NCBI RefSeq assembly: GCF_047237965.1
Contig: NZ_JBDFLX010000005.1
Location: forward strand, 310,001 to 374,000
DNA from: Noviherbaspirillum_A sp047237965
Lineage (GTDB): Bacteria; Pseudomonadota; Gammaproteobacteria; Burkholderiales; Burkholderiaceae_D
DNA length: 64,000 nt
Direction of reading: 5' to 3'
The notes under the pieces are model-generated. The model did not search any database and was not told the origin of the DNA. It saw only the letters and a list, made by a program, of their open reading frames with translations. This document shows positions 55,831 through 64,000 of the stretch, piece by piece. A program made the position numbers and the translations under genes. How positions within the stretch are numbered: position 1 is the stretch's first letter; each line of letters opens with the position of its first letter.

Positions 55831-58800
55831 ATGAACAAGCCCGATGCCGTCGCACTCACTCCCGCCGACGCCCTGCCCGCGTTTGCCGCGCTGACAGCGG
55901 AGGCGGGCCCCGAGCCGGACCCGTTGCGCCAGGCGCTGCGCGCGGCCTGCCGTCGCGACGAGAGGCATGCGGTGCAGGACCTGCTGGCCGAAGCATCGCT
56001 GGATTCGGACGTTGCAAGCCAGGCGCAGGCGCTGGCCACAGGACTGGTGCAGAACGTGCGCAGCCGCCGCGCCCGCGCCTCGGGCGTGGATGCGCTGATG
56101 CACGAGTTTTCCCTGTCCTCGCAGGAAGGCATTGCGCTGATGTGCCTGGCCGAGGCCCTGCTGCGCATTCCCGACCCCGAGACCGCCGACCGCCTGATCG
56201 CCGAGAAGATCAGCCTCGGCGACTGGCAGCGCCACCTGGGCGGCTCGCCTTCCCTGTTCGTCAATGCCGCCACCTGGGCGCTGGTGGTCACCGGCAAGCT
56301 GGTGGCGCCGCAGGATGCCAGCCATCATGGGTTGGGTACTGCGCTGGGCCGGCTGATTGCGCGCGGCGGCGAGCCGCTGATCCGGCGCGGCGTGGACCTT
56401 GCGATGCGCATGCTGGGACGCCAGTTCGTCACCGGCCAGACCATAGACGAAGCCCTGGCGCATGGCCGCGCCAACGAGGCGCGCGGCTATCGCTACTCCT
56501 TCGACATGCTGGGCGAGGCTGCGCTCACGATGGACGATGCCGATGCCTATTACCGCCTGTATGAAGAGGCCATCCATGCCATCGGCCGCGCCAGCGCGGG
56601 GCGCGGCATACGCCAGGGTCCGGGTATTTCGGTGAAGCTGTCGGCGCTGCATCCGCGCTACAGCGTGGCGCAGCGCGAGCGGGTGATGGCCGAGCTGCTG
56701 CCGCGTCTGAAGGAGCTGGTGATGCTGGCCAGGCGCTACGACATCGGCATCAATATCGATGCCGAGGAAGCCGACAGGCTGGAACTGTCGCTGGACCTGC
56801 TGGAAGCACTGGCCGTCGACGCCGACACCGCCGGCTTCGACGGCATCGGCTTCGTGGTCCAGGCCTACCAGAAGCGCTGCCCGGCGCTGATCGACTGCAT
56901 TGTCGACCTGGCCCGGCGCGCCGGGCGCCGGCTGATGGTGCGGCTGGTCAAAGGCGCTTACTGGGATGCCGAAATCAAGCGTGCCCAGGTGGACGGCATG
57001 CCTGACTATCCGGTCTATACCCGCAAGGCGCACACCGACCTGTGCTACCTGGTCTGCGCGCAACGGCTGCTGGCGGCGAGCGACGTGATCTATCCGCAGT
57101 TCGCCACCCACAATGCGCTGACGCTGGCCACGGTGCATGCCCACGCACAGCGGCTGGGCGTCACGGACTATGAATTCCAGTGCCTGCACGGCATGGGCGA
57201 AACCCTGTACGACCAGGTGGTGGGCAAGGATGGCCTTGGCCACGCCTGCCGCATCTACGCGCCGGTCGGCTCGCACCAGACCCTGCTGGCCTACCTGGTG
57301 CGGCGGCTGCTGGAAAACGGCGCCAACACCTCCTTCGTCAACCAGATCGTCGACGAGCAGATACCGCTGGAGCGGCTGCTGGCCGACCCGGTGCAGGCCG
57401 CGGCGCAGTCCGGCGGCGCGCCGCATCCGGCGATCCCGCTGCCGGCGGCGCTGTATGGCCCCGGCCGGCGCAATTCAACCGGCATGGACTTCAATGACCG
57501 CAACGTGCTGCGCGAGATCGCGCCTGCGCTGCAGGCATTGGGCCAACGCTTCTGGCATGCCGCGCCGCTGCTGGCGCAGCCAGGCCCGGCCGCGGGCGAT
57601 GTCGGCCTGCCCGTCACCAATCCGGCCGACCGTTCGGACCAGGTCGGCCTGGTGCACGACACTTCCGGGGAACAGCGGGAAGCCGCGCTGGCGGCCGCGA
57701 CGGAAGAGGCCCCGCGCTGGCAGGCAATGACGCCGGCAGCGCGCGCGGCGCTGCTGCTGCGCGCGGCCGACCTGCTGGAACGGGAACGGCTGCCCTTGAT
57801 GTCGCTGGCGGTGCGCGAAGCCGGCAAGTCCTTGCCGAATGCGCTGGCCGAGGTGCGCGAAGCGGTTGATTTCCTGCGCTATTACGCGGCCCAGGCCAGC
57901 CAGGCGCCAGCCGCGCCGGCGCTGGGGCCGGTGCTGTGCATCAGCCCGTGGAATTTCCCGCTGGCGATCTTCATCGGCCAGGTCAGCGCCGCGCTGGCGG
58001 CAGGCAACGTGGTGCTGGCCAAGCCGGCCGAACAGACGCCGCTAATTGCGCATCTGGCCGCCACGCTGCTGCACCAGGCCGGCATACCGCGCGCCGCGCT
58101 GCAATTGCTGCCCGGACCCGGCGACACCGTGGGCGCAGCCCTGGTGGCCGATGCGCGCATCCGGGGCGTGCTCTTTACCGGCTCGACCGAGGTGGCTGCG
58201 CTGATCAACCGCCAGCTCGCCGCGCGCGGCGTGGCGCAAGGCTGCGCGCTGCCGCTGATTGCCGAAACCGGCGGCCAGAACGCAATGGTCGTCGACTCCT
58301 CGGCGCTGCCGGAACAGGTGGTGCAGGACGTGCTGGCATCGGCATTCGACAGCGCCGGCCAGCGCTGCTCGGCGCTGCGGGTGCTGTGCCTGCAGGAAGA
58401 CGTCGCGGACCATGTGCTGGGCATGCTCAGGGGCGCGCTGCGCGAGTTGCGGATCGGCGTGCCGGACCGGCTTGCCACCGACATTGGCCCGGTCATCGAT
58501 GAGGATGCGCGCCGCGCACTGATGGATTACATCGACCGTGCCGGCAACCATGTGCTGGAGATAATCCAGCTGCCGCTGCCCGACGCCTGCCGGCGCGGCA
58601 GCTTCGTTGCGCCCACGGTGATCGTGATCGACGATCTTTCCCGGCTGCGGCATGAGGTGTTCGGGCCGGTGCTGCATGTGCTGCGTTACCGCCGCGACCA
58701 GCTGCCGCAGCTGCTGGCGCAGATCAATGCCAGCGGCTATGGCCTGACGCTGGGCATCCACTCGCGCATCGATGAAACGGTGGAAAGCATCGTGGACCGG

Positions 58801-59532
58801 GCGCATGTGGGCAACATCTATGTGAACCGCAACATGGTAGGCGCGGTGGTCGGCGTGCAGCCCTTCGGTGGCGAGGGCAAGTCGGGCACAGGCCCGAAAG
58901 CGGGCGGGCCGCTGTACCTGCGCCGTCTTCAGCACGCCGCCGACAGCGGCATCGCGGCTGCCGACCTGGGCGTGGAGCCGCCCGCGAAGGATGCCGGACT
59001 GCAGGCGCTGCAGGACTGGGCGCGAGCCAACGACGACGCGGTGCTGATCGCGCTGACCCAACGCTATGCGCAGAACAGCCTGCTCGGCCGCGCGCTGCGC
59101 CTGCCGGGTCCGACCGGGGAGAGCAATATCCTGCGCTTCGCCGCCCGAGGCGCGGTGCTGTGCGCGGCATCGGATCGTGCCGCGCTCATCAACCAGCTGG
59201 CAGCCGTGCTGGCGACGGGAAACCAGGCCTTGATGAGCGCCGCTGCCTATGCCCTGCTGCCAGCCGGGTTGCCGCAGGCGGTCAGCGCCAGAATCGTGAT
59301 CGTGGCCGACGTCACCGGCCATCCGGCTATTTCGATGGCCCTGTGCGACCAGGCCTGCTGCGCGGCGCTGTTGCCGGTGCTGGCGGCCCGCGAGGGCGCG
59401 CTGACGTCAGTGGCGCAAACCCAGGGCAGCGAACCGATTCCCCTATGGCGGCTGGTAGCCGAGCGGACCGTGTCGGTCAACACCACTGCGGCCGGCGGCA
59501 ATGCCAGCCTGATGACGCTGGAGCCGGCCTGA
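55831..59532 (+). CDS. putA: Bifunctional proline/P5C dehydrogenase PutA
   Basis: A 1233-residue enzyme that oxidises proline to glutamate in two steps. The proline dehydrogenase barrel (about 150-470) shows SVKLSALHPRYS, IDAEEADRLELS, RLVKGAYWDAEIKRAQ, ATHNALT and FQCLHGMGETLYDQV. The P5C dehydrogenase domain (about 590-1010) shows ISPWNFPLAIFIGQV, LAETGGQNAMVVDSSALPEQV-type sequence and catalytic C846 in GQRCSALRVLCLQ. A C-terminal tail domain completes it. There is no N-terminal ribbon-helix-helix DNA-binding domain, so it is not its own repressor. GAGGAAGATCCCG precedes the ATG at 55831, chosen over 55777. Confidence 0.94.
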   Translation: MNKPDAVALTPADALPAFAALTAEAGPEPDPLRQALRAACRRDERHAVQDLLAEASLDSDVASQAQALATGLVQNVRSRRARASGVDALMHEFSLSSQEGIALMCLAEALLRIPDPETADRLIAEKISLGDWQRHLGGSPSLFVNAATWALVVTGKLVAPQDASHHGLGTALGRLIARGGEPLIRRGVDLAMRMLGRQFVTGQTIDEALAHGRANEARGYRYSFDMLGEAALTMDDADAYYRLYEEAIHAIGRASAGRGIRQGPGISVKLSALHPRYSVAQRERVMAELLPRLKELVMLARRYDIGINIDAEEADRLELSLDLLEALAVDADTAGFDGIGFVVQAYQKRCPALIDCIVDLARRAGRRLMVRLVKGAYWDAEIKRAQVDGMPDYPVYTRKAHTDLCYLVCAQRLLAASDVIYPQFATHNALTLATVHAHAQRLGVTDYEFQCLHGMGETLYDQVVGKDGLGHACRIYAPVGSHQTLLAYLVRRLLENGANTSFVNQIVDEQIPLERLLADPVQAAAQSGGAPHPAIPLPAALYGPGRRNSTGMDFNDRNVLREIAPALQALGQRFWHAAPLLAQPGPAAGDVGLPVTNPADRSDQVGLVHDTSGEQREAALAAATEEAPRWQAMTPAARAALLLRAADLLERERLPLMSLAVREAGKSLPNALAEVREAVDFLRYYAAQASQAPAAPALGPVLCISPWNFPLAIFIGQVSAALAAGNVVLAKPAEQTPLIAHLAATLLHQAGIPRAALQLLPGPGDTVGAALVADARIRGVLFTGSTEVAALINRQLAARGVAQGCALPLIAETGGQNAMVVDSSALPEQVVQDVLASAFDSAGQRCSALRVLCLQEDVADHVLGMLRGALRELRIGVPDRLATDIGPVIDEDARRALMDYIDRAGNHVLEIIQLPLPDACRRGSFVAPTVIVIDDLSRLRHEVFGPVLHVLRYRRDQLPQLLAQINASGYGLTLGIHSRIDETVESIVDRAHVGNIYVNRNMVGAVVGVQPFGGEGKSGTGPKAGGPLYLRRLQHAADSGIAAADLGVEPPAKDAGLQALQDWARANDDAVLIALTQRYAQNSLLGRALRLPGPTGESNILRFAARGAVLCAASDRAALINQLAAVLATGNQALMSAAAYALLPAGLPQAVSARIVIVADVTGHPAISMALCDQACCAALLPVLAAREGALTSVAQTQGSEPIPLWRLVAERTVSVNTTAAGGNASLMTLEPA

Positions 59533-59684
59533 GCCGCAGCGATGGGCGGCGGCGACGTCGCGCTTGCCATGCCGGCAGCACTGTCCAAGGCGCTATTTTC
59601 CTGCCTGGCCCCGGCTCGGGCACTTTTTGCGGCAAGCAACGTCAAACGAAGCTTGCCAATTAATCAACCCAGAGGAGGAAACCG

Positions 59685-60107
59685 ATGAGCCATGCCCTGA
59701 CCACTGTCCAGGATGATGATGCTGACCGGGTGCGCCGCTCCACCGCACTCGACGTGAACCGCCAGATCGACCGCCAGACCGAAGCCAACATCATGCATTA
59801 CCTCAATGCCACGCCGGAGGTAATCCGCGAGCGCGTCGGGGAACTGGACCATGAGTGGGATATCGAGCGCATGCTGGAAGTCAATGCCTCCACCCTTGCC
59901 CTGACCGGCCTGGTGCTGGGCGCCACCGTAAACAAGAAGTGGCTGATCCTGCCCGGCATCGTGCTGCCCTTCCTGCTGCAGCATGGCCTGCGCGGCTGGT
60001 GCCCGCCGCTGCCGGTGCTGCGCCACCTCGGCGTGCGCACCCGCGGCGAGATAGACCGTGAGAAATATGCGCTGCTGGCCTCGATCAAGGACCAGCCCGC
60101 CAGCTAG
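59685..60107 (+). CDS. DUF2892-like small membrane protein
   Basis: A 140-residue protein. The pattern VGELDHEWDIERMLEVNASTLALTGLVLGATVNKKWLILPGIVLPFLLQHGLRGWCPPLPVLRHLGVRTRGEIDREKYALLA contains two membrane helices and the family-type WCPPLPVLRRLGVRT ending. Such proteins are found in many proteobacteria with unknown function. AGAGGAGGAAACCG precedes the ATG. It stands alone after putA. Confidence 0.8.
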   Translation: MSHALTTVQDDDADRVRRSTALDVNRQIDRQTEANIMHYLNATPEVIRERVGELDHEWDIERMLEVNASTLALTGLVLGATVNKKWLILPGIVLPFLLQHGLRGWCPPLPVLRHLGVRTRGEIDREKYALLASIKDQPAS

Positions 60108-60265
60108 GCGCGCTTTCGGACGGCGGTGCTTCCCCCAGCAACCGCCGTCACCGAAAGCCCTTCATCTTTAACTGAAATGCACAAGTGATTCGACCAAACA
60201 TTAGCGCTATTGACTTTTAGATTGGCTATACTCCCCGGACTTCAGCCAACCAAGTCCATTAGCCA

Positions 60266-60961
60266 ATGACAGTGCGGGCCATTCTTTTCGACGCTTACGG
60301 AACCCTGTTCGACGTCTATTCCATCGGCGCGCTGGCCGAGCGCTTTTACCCTGGAAAGGGCGCGCTGCTGGCCGAGCTGTGGCGCGACAAGCAGATCCAG
60401 TACAGCCAGCTGCGCACCCTGTGCAGCACCTACAAGCCTTTCTGGGAAATCACGCAGGATGCACTGGTGTTTGCCTGCCGCAAGCTGGGCCTGGAACTGG
60501 ACCTGGAAGCGCAGAACACCATGATGGGCCAGTATGCAAAGCTGCAGGCTTTCCCGGAAAACCTGGCCGCGCTGCGCCAGCTGAAGGAAGCCGGCATGAA
60601 GATGGCCATCCTTTCCAACGGCAATCCCGAAATGCTGGCAGCCGCCGTGCAGAATGCCGGCATGGATGGCCTGTTCAGCCATGTGCTTTCCGCCGACGCG
60701 GTGCGCAAGTTCAAGACCGCGCCGGAGGCCTACCAGCTGGGCACCGACATGCTGGGCCTGGCTGCGCGCGACATCCTTTTTGTTTCCAGCAATGGCTGGG
60801 ACATCTGCGGCGCCAGCTGGTTTGGCTACAAGACATTCTGGGTCAACCGCGCCGATGCGCCGATGGAAGAGCTGGGCGTCACGCCCAGCGGCCAGGCGCC
60901 GCTGCTGTCGGACCTGCCGGCCTTCATCGACGCAGATGCACGCCGCGGCGCCACCCGATGA
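60266..60961 (+). CDS. L-2-haloacid dehalogenase, type II
   Basis: A 231-residue HAD-superfamily enzyme. Nucleophile D9 lies in ILFDAYGTLFDVYS; motif II is AILSNGNPEML; motif III lysine is in FKTAPEAYQLG; and the last motif is FVSSNGWDICGASWFGYKTFWVNR, the pattern of haloacid dehalogenase type II rather than a phosphatase. It would hydrolyse short L-2-haloacids, making D-hydroxyacids. Malate synthase G follows 43 bases downstream on the same strand, which links it to glyoxylate or glycolate metabolism since haloacetate gives glycolate. Confidence 0.9.
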   Translation: MTVRAILFDAYGTLFDVYSIGALAERFYPGKGALLAELWRDKQIQYSQLRTLCSTYKPFWEITQDALVFACRKLGLELDLEAQNTMMGQYAKLQAFPENLAALRQLKEAGMKMAILSNGNPEMLAAAVQNAGMDGLFSHVLSADAVRKFKTAPEAYQLGTDMLGLAARDILFVSSNGWDICGASWFGYKTFWVNRADAPMEELGVTPSGQAPLLSDLPAFIDADARRGATR

Positions 60962-61004
60962 TTTTTCTTTCCCGATTTAAATAACGACAACACGAGGCTT
61001 AACC

Positions 61005-63230
61005 ATGACTGACCGCACCACCTGCCACGGACTGCAGATCGCCACCCCGCTCTACCGCTTCATCGAAGACCGCGTGCTGCCCGGCACCGGCGTCGACAGC
61101 GCCGCCTTCTGGCAAGGCTTCGACGCCATCGTGCGCGACCTGGCGCCCAAGAACATCGCCCTGCTGGCCGAGCGCGACCGCCTGCAGACCGAGCTGGACG
61201 ACTGGCACCGCGCCAACCCCGGCCCGCTGAAGGACACCGCCGCCTACCGCGCCTTCCTGGAAAAGATCGGCTACATGAATCCGCAGCCGGACGACTTCAC
61301 CATCACCACCTCGAATGTCGACGCCGAACTGGCGGTGCAGGCCGGCCCGCAGCTGGTAGTGCCTATCCTCAACGCCCGCTATGCGCTCAACGCCGCCAAT
61401 GCGCGCTGGGGCTCGCTGTATGACGCGCTGTATGGCACCGATGCCATCGCCGAGACCGACGGCGCCACCCGCAGCGGCCCGAACGGCGAAAGCTACAACC
61501 CGGTGCGCGGCGCCAAGGTAATTGGCTTTGCGCGCGACTTCCTCGACCGCATCGCGCCGCTGGCCGAAGGCAGCCATCATGACGCCGCCGGCTACACCGT
61601 CGACGGCGGCAAGCTGGCCGTAGCGCTGAAAAACGGCGCTACCACCGGCCTGGCCGACGCATCGAAATTCGTCGGCTACCGCGGCGACGCCGGTGCGCCG
61701 ACCTCGGTGCTGCTGAAGAACAATGGCCTGCATGTCGACATCATCATCGACCGCAACACCCCGATCGGCAAGGGCGACGCCGCCGGCGTGGCCGATCTGG
61801 TGATCGAAGCCGCGCTGTCGACCATCCTCGACCTGGAAGACTCGGTCGCCGCGGTCGATGCCGAAGACAAGGTGCTGGCCTATTCGAACTGGCTGGGCAT
61901 CCTGCAGGCCAGCCTGTCGGAAACCATCACCAAGGGCGGCAGCGCCTTCACCCGCAGCCTGAACCCGGACCGCGAATACACCGCCGGCGTCGGCGCCACC
62001 GATGCCAAGGACGGCGTGGTCACGCTGCATGGCCGCTCGCTGCTGTTCCTGCGCAATGTCGGCCACCTGATGACCAATCCGGCCATCCTGTATGACGGCG
62101 ACAAGGAAATCCCGGAAGGCATCATGGATGCGGTGGTCACCGTTGCCATCGCGCTGCATGACCTCAAGCGCAAGCCCGACCAGAAGATCGGCAACTCGCG
62201 CACCGGCTCGGTCTACATCGTCAAGCCCAAGATGCATGGCCCGGCCGAAGTGGCCTTTGCCAGCGAACTGTTCGGCCGCGTCGAGACGCTGCTGGGCCTG
62301 CCGGCCGAGACGGTGAAGCTGGGCATCATGGACGAGGAGCGCCGCACCAGCGTCAACCTGAAGGCCTGCATCCGCGAAGCCACCGGCCGCGTGGCCTTCA
62401 TCAACACCGGCTTCCTGGACCGCACCGGCGACGAGATGCACAGCGCCATGCAGGCCGGCCCGATGATGCGCAAGGGCGACATGAAGACCAGCACCTGGCT
62501 CACCGCCTACGAGAAGAGCAACGTGCTGATCGGCCTGGCCTGCGGCCTGCGCGGCCGCGCCCAGATCGGCAAGGGCATGTGGGCCATGCCGGACATGATG
62601 GCGGCCATGCTGGAGCAGAAGATCAACCATCCCAAGGCCGGCGCCAACACCGCCTGGGTGCCTTCCCCAACCGGCGCCACGCTGCATGCGCTGCATTACC
62701 ACCAGGTGAACGTGGCCGAGATCCAGCAGCAGCTGGAAAAGACCGCCAACGCCGGCGAGATCGACCGCCTGCGCAATGAGCTGCTGCAGATCCCGGTCGT
62801 AGCGGAAGCGAAATGGTCCGCCGAGGAAATCCAGCAGGAACTGGACAACAATGCACAGGGCATCCTGGGCTATGTGGTGCGCTGGATCGACCAGGGCGTG
62901 GGCTGCTCCAAGGTGCCCGACATCCACAACGTCGGCCTGATGGAAGACCGCGCCACGCTGCGTATCTCCAGCCAGCACATTGCCAACTGGCTGCTGCATG
63001 GCGTGGTCAACGAGGCGCAGGTGACGGAAACCCTGCAGCGCATGGCGCGCGTGGTGGACGGACAGAACGAGAACGATCCGTTCTATACGCCGATGGCGCC
63101 GGACTTCGAGGCTTCCTATGCCTACCGCGCCGCGCGTGACCTGGTGTTCCAGGGCCTGACCCAGCCGAGCGGCTACACCGAGCCGCTGCTGCATGCATGG
63201 CGCCTGAAGGTCAAGGCGGCGCGTCGCTGA
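61005..63230 (+). CDS. glcB: Malate synthase G
   Basis: A 741-residue enzyme condensing glyoxylate with acetyl-CoA to malate. Length and sequence are those of isoform G: TTCHGLQIATPLYRFIEDRVLPGTG-like start, LDDWHRANPG, NGLHVDIIIDRNTPIGK, ILDLEDSVAAVDAEDKV, NVGHLMTNPAIL, GIMDEERRTSVNLKACI and ATLRISSQHIANWLLHG. It acts in the cytoplasm and feeds glyoxylate, from haloacetate or glycolate oxidation and similar sources, into the TCA cycle. Intrinsic terminator 51 bases after the stop. Confidence 0.95.
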   Translation: MTDRTTCHGLQIATPLYRFIEDRVLPGTGVDSAAFWQGFDAIVRDLAPKNIALLAERDRLQTELDDWHRANPGPLKDTAAYRAFLEKIGYMNPQPDDFTITTSNVDAELAVQAGPQLVVPILNARYALNAANARWGSLYDALYGTDAIAETDGATRSGPNGESYNPVRGAKVIGFARDFLDRIAPLAEGSHHDAAGYTVDGGKLAVALKNGATTGLADASKFVGYRGDAGAPTSVLLKNNGLHVDIIIDRNTPIGKGDAAGVADLVIEAALSTILDLEDSVAAVDAEDKVLAYSNWLGILQASLSETITKGGSAFTRSLNPDREYTAGVGATDAKDGVVTLHGRSLLFLRNVGHLMTNPAILYDGDKEIPEGIMDAVVTVAIALHDLKRKPDQKIGNSRTGSVYIVKPKMHGPAEVAFASELFGRVETLLGLPAETVKLGIMDEERRTSVNLKACIREATGRVAFINTGFLDRTGDEMHSAMQAGPMMRKGDMKTSTWLTAYEKSNVLIGLACGLRGRAQIGKGMWAMPDMMAAMLEQKINHPKAGANTAWVPSPTGATLHALHYHQVNVAEIQQQLEKTANAGEIDRLRNELLQIPVVAEAKWSAEEIQQELDNNAQGILGYVVRWIDQGVGCSKVPDIHNVGLMEDRATLRISSQHIANWLLHGVVNEAQVTETLQRMARVVDGQNENDPFYTPMAPDFEASYAYRAARDLVFQGLTQPSGYTEPLLHAWRLKVKAARR

Positions 63231-63281
63231 GCCGCCGCTGACCAGCTCCACGCAGCCTGCCGCGGCATGCTGCCGACCTGA

Positions 63282-63320
63282 CCCGCTTGCCCTGGTACCC
63301 ACTGGCAAGCGGGTTTTTCT
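63282..63320 (+). terminator. Intrinsic terminator of glcB
   Basis: CCCGCTTGCC at 63282-63291 pairs with GGCAAGCGGG at 63304-63313 around a 12-base loop and is followed by TTTTTCT. It is a standard rho-independent terminator for the malate synthase transcript. Confidence 0.9.
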
Positions 63321-63449
63321 ATTGAAGAAGGCACGACGCTGTTTGCGTTGCCTTCTCTTGCCAAGCCGCACCAAGCCGTATAATCAACGCCCGACGCCCC
63401 TCCGGGCTCACGAAGCTTGTACGCCCCCACGAATTCCCGCGGAGAATCC

Positions 63450-64000
63450 ATGGCAAACTGGCTTAGCGAAATTTCCGAAAAAAGCAGCGGATTCATGCCC
63501 CACGGGCATTGCTATCTCTGGATACCCAGCCTGCTCTGGATGCATGTGCTGTCGGACGCGCTGATCGGCGTTGCCTACCTTGGCATCTCCTTCGTCCTCT
63601 ACCTTCTGGTGCGAAAAATCAGGCTGCCCTTCAGCCCGGTATTCATTGCCTTCGGCCTGTTCATCGGCCTGTGCGGCATCACCCACTTCATGAAGATATG
63701 GACGGTATGGCATCCGGACTACCTGCTGGACGGCGTGATCAAGCTTGCCACCGCGGCCGCATCGGTTGCCACCGCCATCGGCCTGCTGTACATCCGGCCG
63801 CAAATCGAGCAGACCGTGGCGGCAGCCCGTCTCTCCGAAGAACGCCGGGTGGAGCTGGAGCGGGCACATACGGAACTTGAAGCCCTGTACCGCAAGGTGA
63901 AGGAGCTCGATGAACTCAAGACCCAGTTCTTCGCCAACGTGTCGCACGAACTGCGTACGCCCCTGACTCTGATGCTGGGCCCGGCCGAGCGCATGCGCGA
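63450..64000 (+). CDS. Histidine kinase with ethylene-receptor-type membrane domain (partial)
   Basis: The gene runs off the right edge after 183 codons. Three membrane helices (about 28-53, 63-83, 93-113) match the sensor domain of plant ethylene receptors. D36 and Y43 (SDALIGVAYL) correspond to the Asp and Tyr of helix 1 with the same spacing of seven. I72, C75 and H79 (FIGLCGITH) correspond to the Ile, copper-binding Cys and His of helix 2. A coiled stretch leads to the HisKA motif NVSHELRTPLTLMLGP with the phospho-accepting His. GGAGAATCC precedes the ATG at 63450. It should be a membrane sensor of a small hydrophobic or gaseous ligand. Response-regulator partners lie beyond the window. 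Confidence 0.85.
   Translation, partial: MANWLSEISEKSSGFMPHGHCYLWIPSLLWMHVLSDALIGVAYLGISFVLYLLVRKIRLPFSPVFIAFGLFIGLCGITHFMKIWTVWHPDYLLDGVIKLATAAASVATAIGLLYIRPQIEQTVAAARLSEERRVELERAHTELEALYRKVKELDELKTQFFANVSHELRTPLTLMLGPAERMR

Overview
The window reads as a stretch of a high-G+C betaproteobacterial chromosome, most likely Burkholderiales and perhaps close to Oxalobacteraceae. The reasons are three-fold: two Bug/TctC-type solute-binding proteins, a DUF4148-type periplasmic protein, and the style of the catabolic operons. The assignment is inferred from gene content only. No rRNA, tRNA or CRISPR array was seen.

Layout. 1-4.8 kb: the tail of an unknown gene, an MFS transporter, a BON-domain lipoprotein and a clsB-ybhN-like phospholipid pair. 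4.8-9.7 kb: an AT-rich island bracketed by decayed transposase fragments (IS5-type on the left, probably IS66-type on the right). It carries a 53-residue candidate precursor peptide, an HExxH putative peptide beta-hydroxylase, a short ABC exporter and a JmjC/cupin hydroxylase, and looks like a small RiPP-type cluster. 9.7-16 kb: a sugar-acid catabolic operon (aldolase, semialdehyde dehydrogenase, UxaA/GarD-type dehydratase, Bug protein) divergent from a LacI-type regulator, with a perfect 16-bp palindromic operator between them. 16-23 kb: a leucine-rich-repeat protein with a nuclear-localisation-like stretch, a chemoreceptor and a GGDEF/EAL protein. 23-44.5 kb: central and carboxylic-acid metabolism: a YdiJ-type FAD/FeS dehydrogenase with a serine-glyoxylate aminotransferase and a GntR regulator; a repeat-rich gap; 5-oxoprolinase divergent from a TRAP transporter; a fasciclin protein; a MerR regulator; acyl-CoA synthetase; a Bug protein; LysR; acyl-CoA dehydrogenase.

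44.5-53.6 kb is the most unusual region. It encodes four small proteins with a shared double-glycine leader, two of them close paralogues. With them are an ABC exporter with two cyclic-nucleotide-binding-like domains and a C39 peptidase, a signal-less parvulin isomerase, a sigma-54 activator without a receiver domain, and a PP2C phosphatase. The two paralogous peptide genes sit at opposite ends, pointing inward, each behind an almost identical sigma-54-type promoter. Each is flanked outward by one member of a second paralogous family of 52-53 residue proteins. The simplest reading is a self-contained, sigma-54-switched peptide secretion system.

53.6-64 kb: a DUF4148 protein, a small orphan protein with a strong terminator, an Lrp-type regulator divergent from putA, a DUF2892-like membrane protein, a haloacid dehalogenase, malate synthase G, and the start of a histidine kinase whose membrane domain matches the plant ethylene-receptor sensor.
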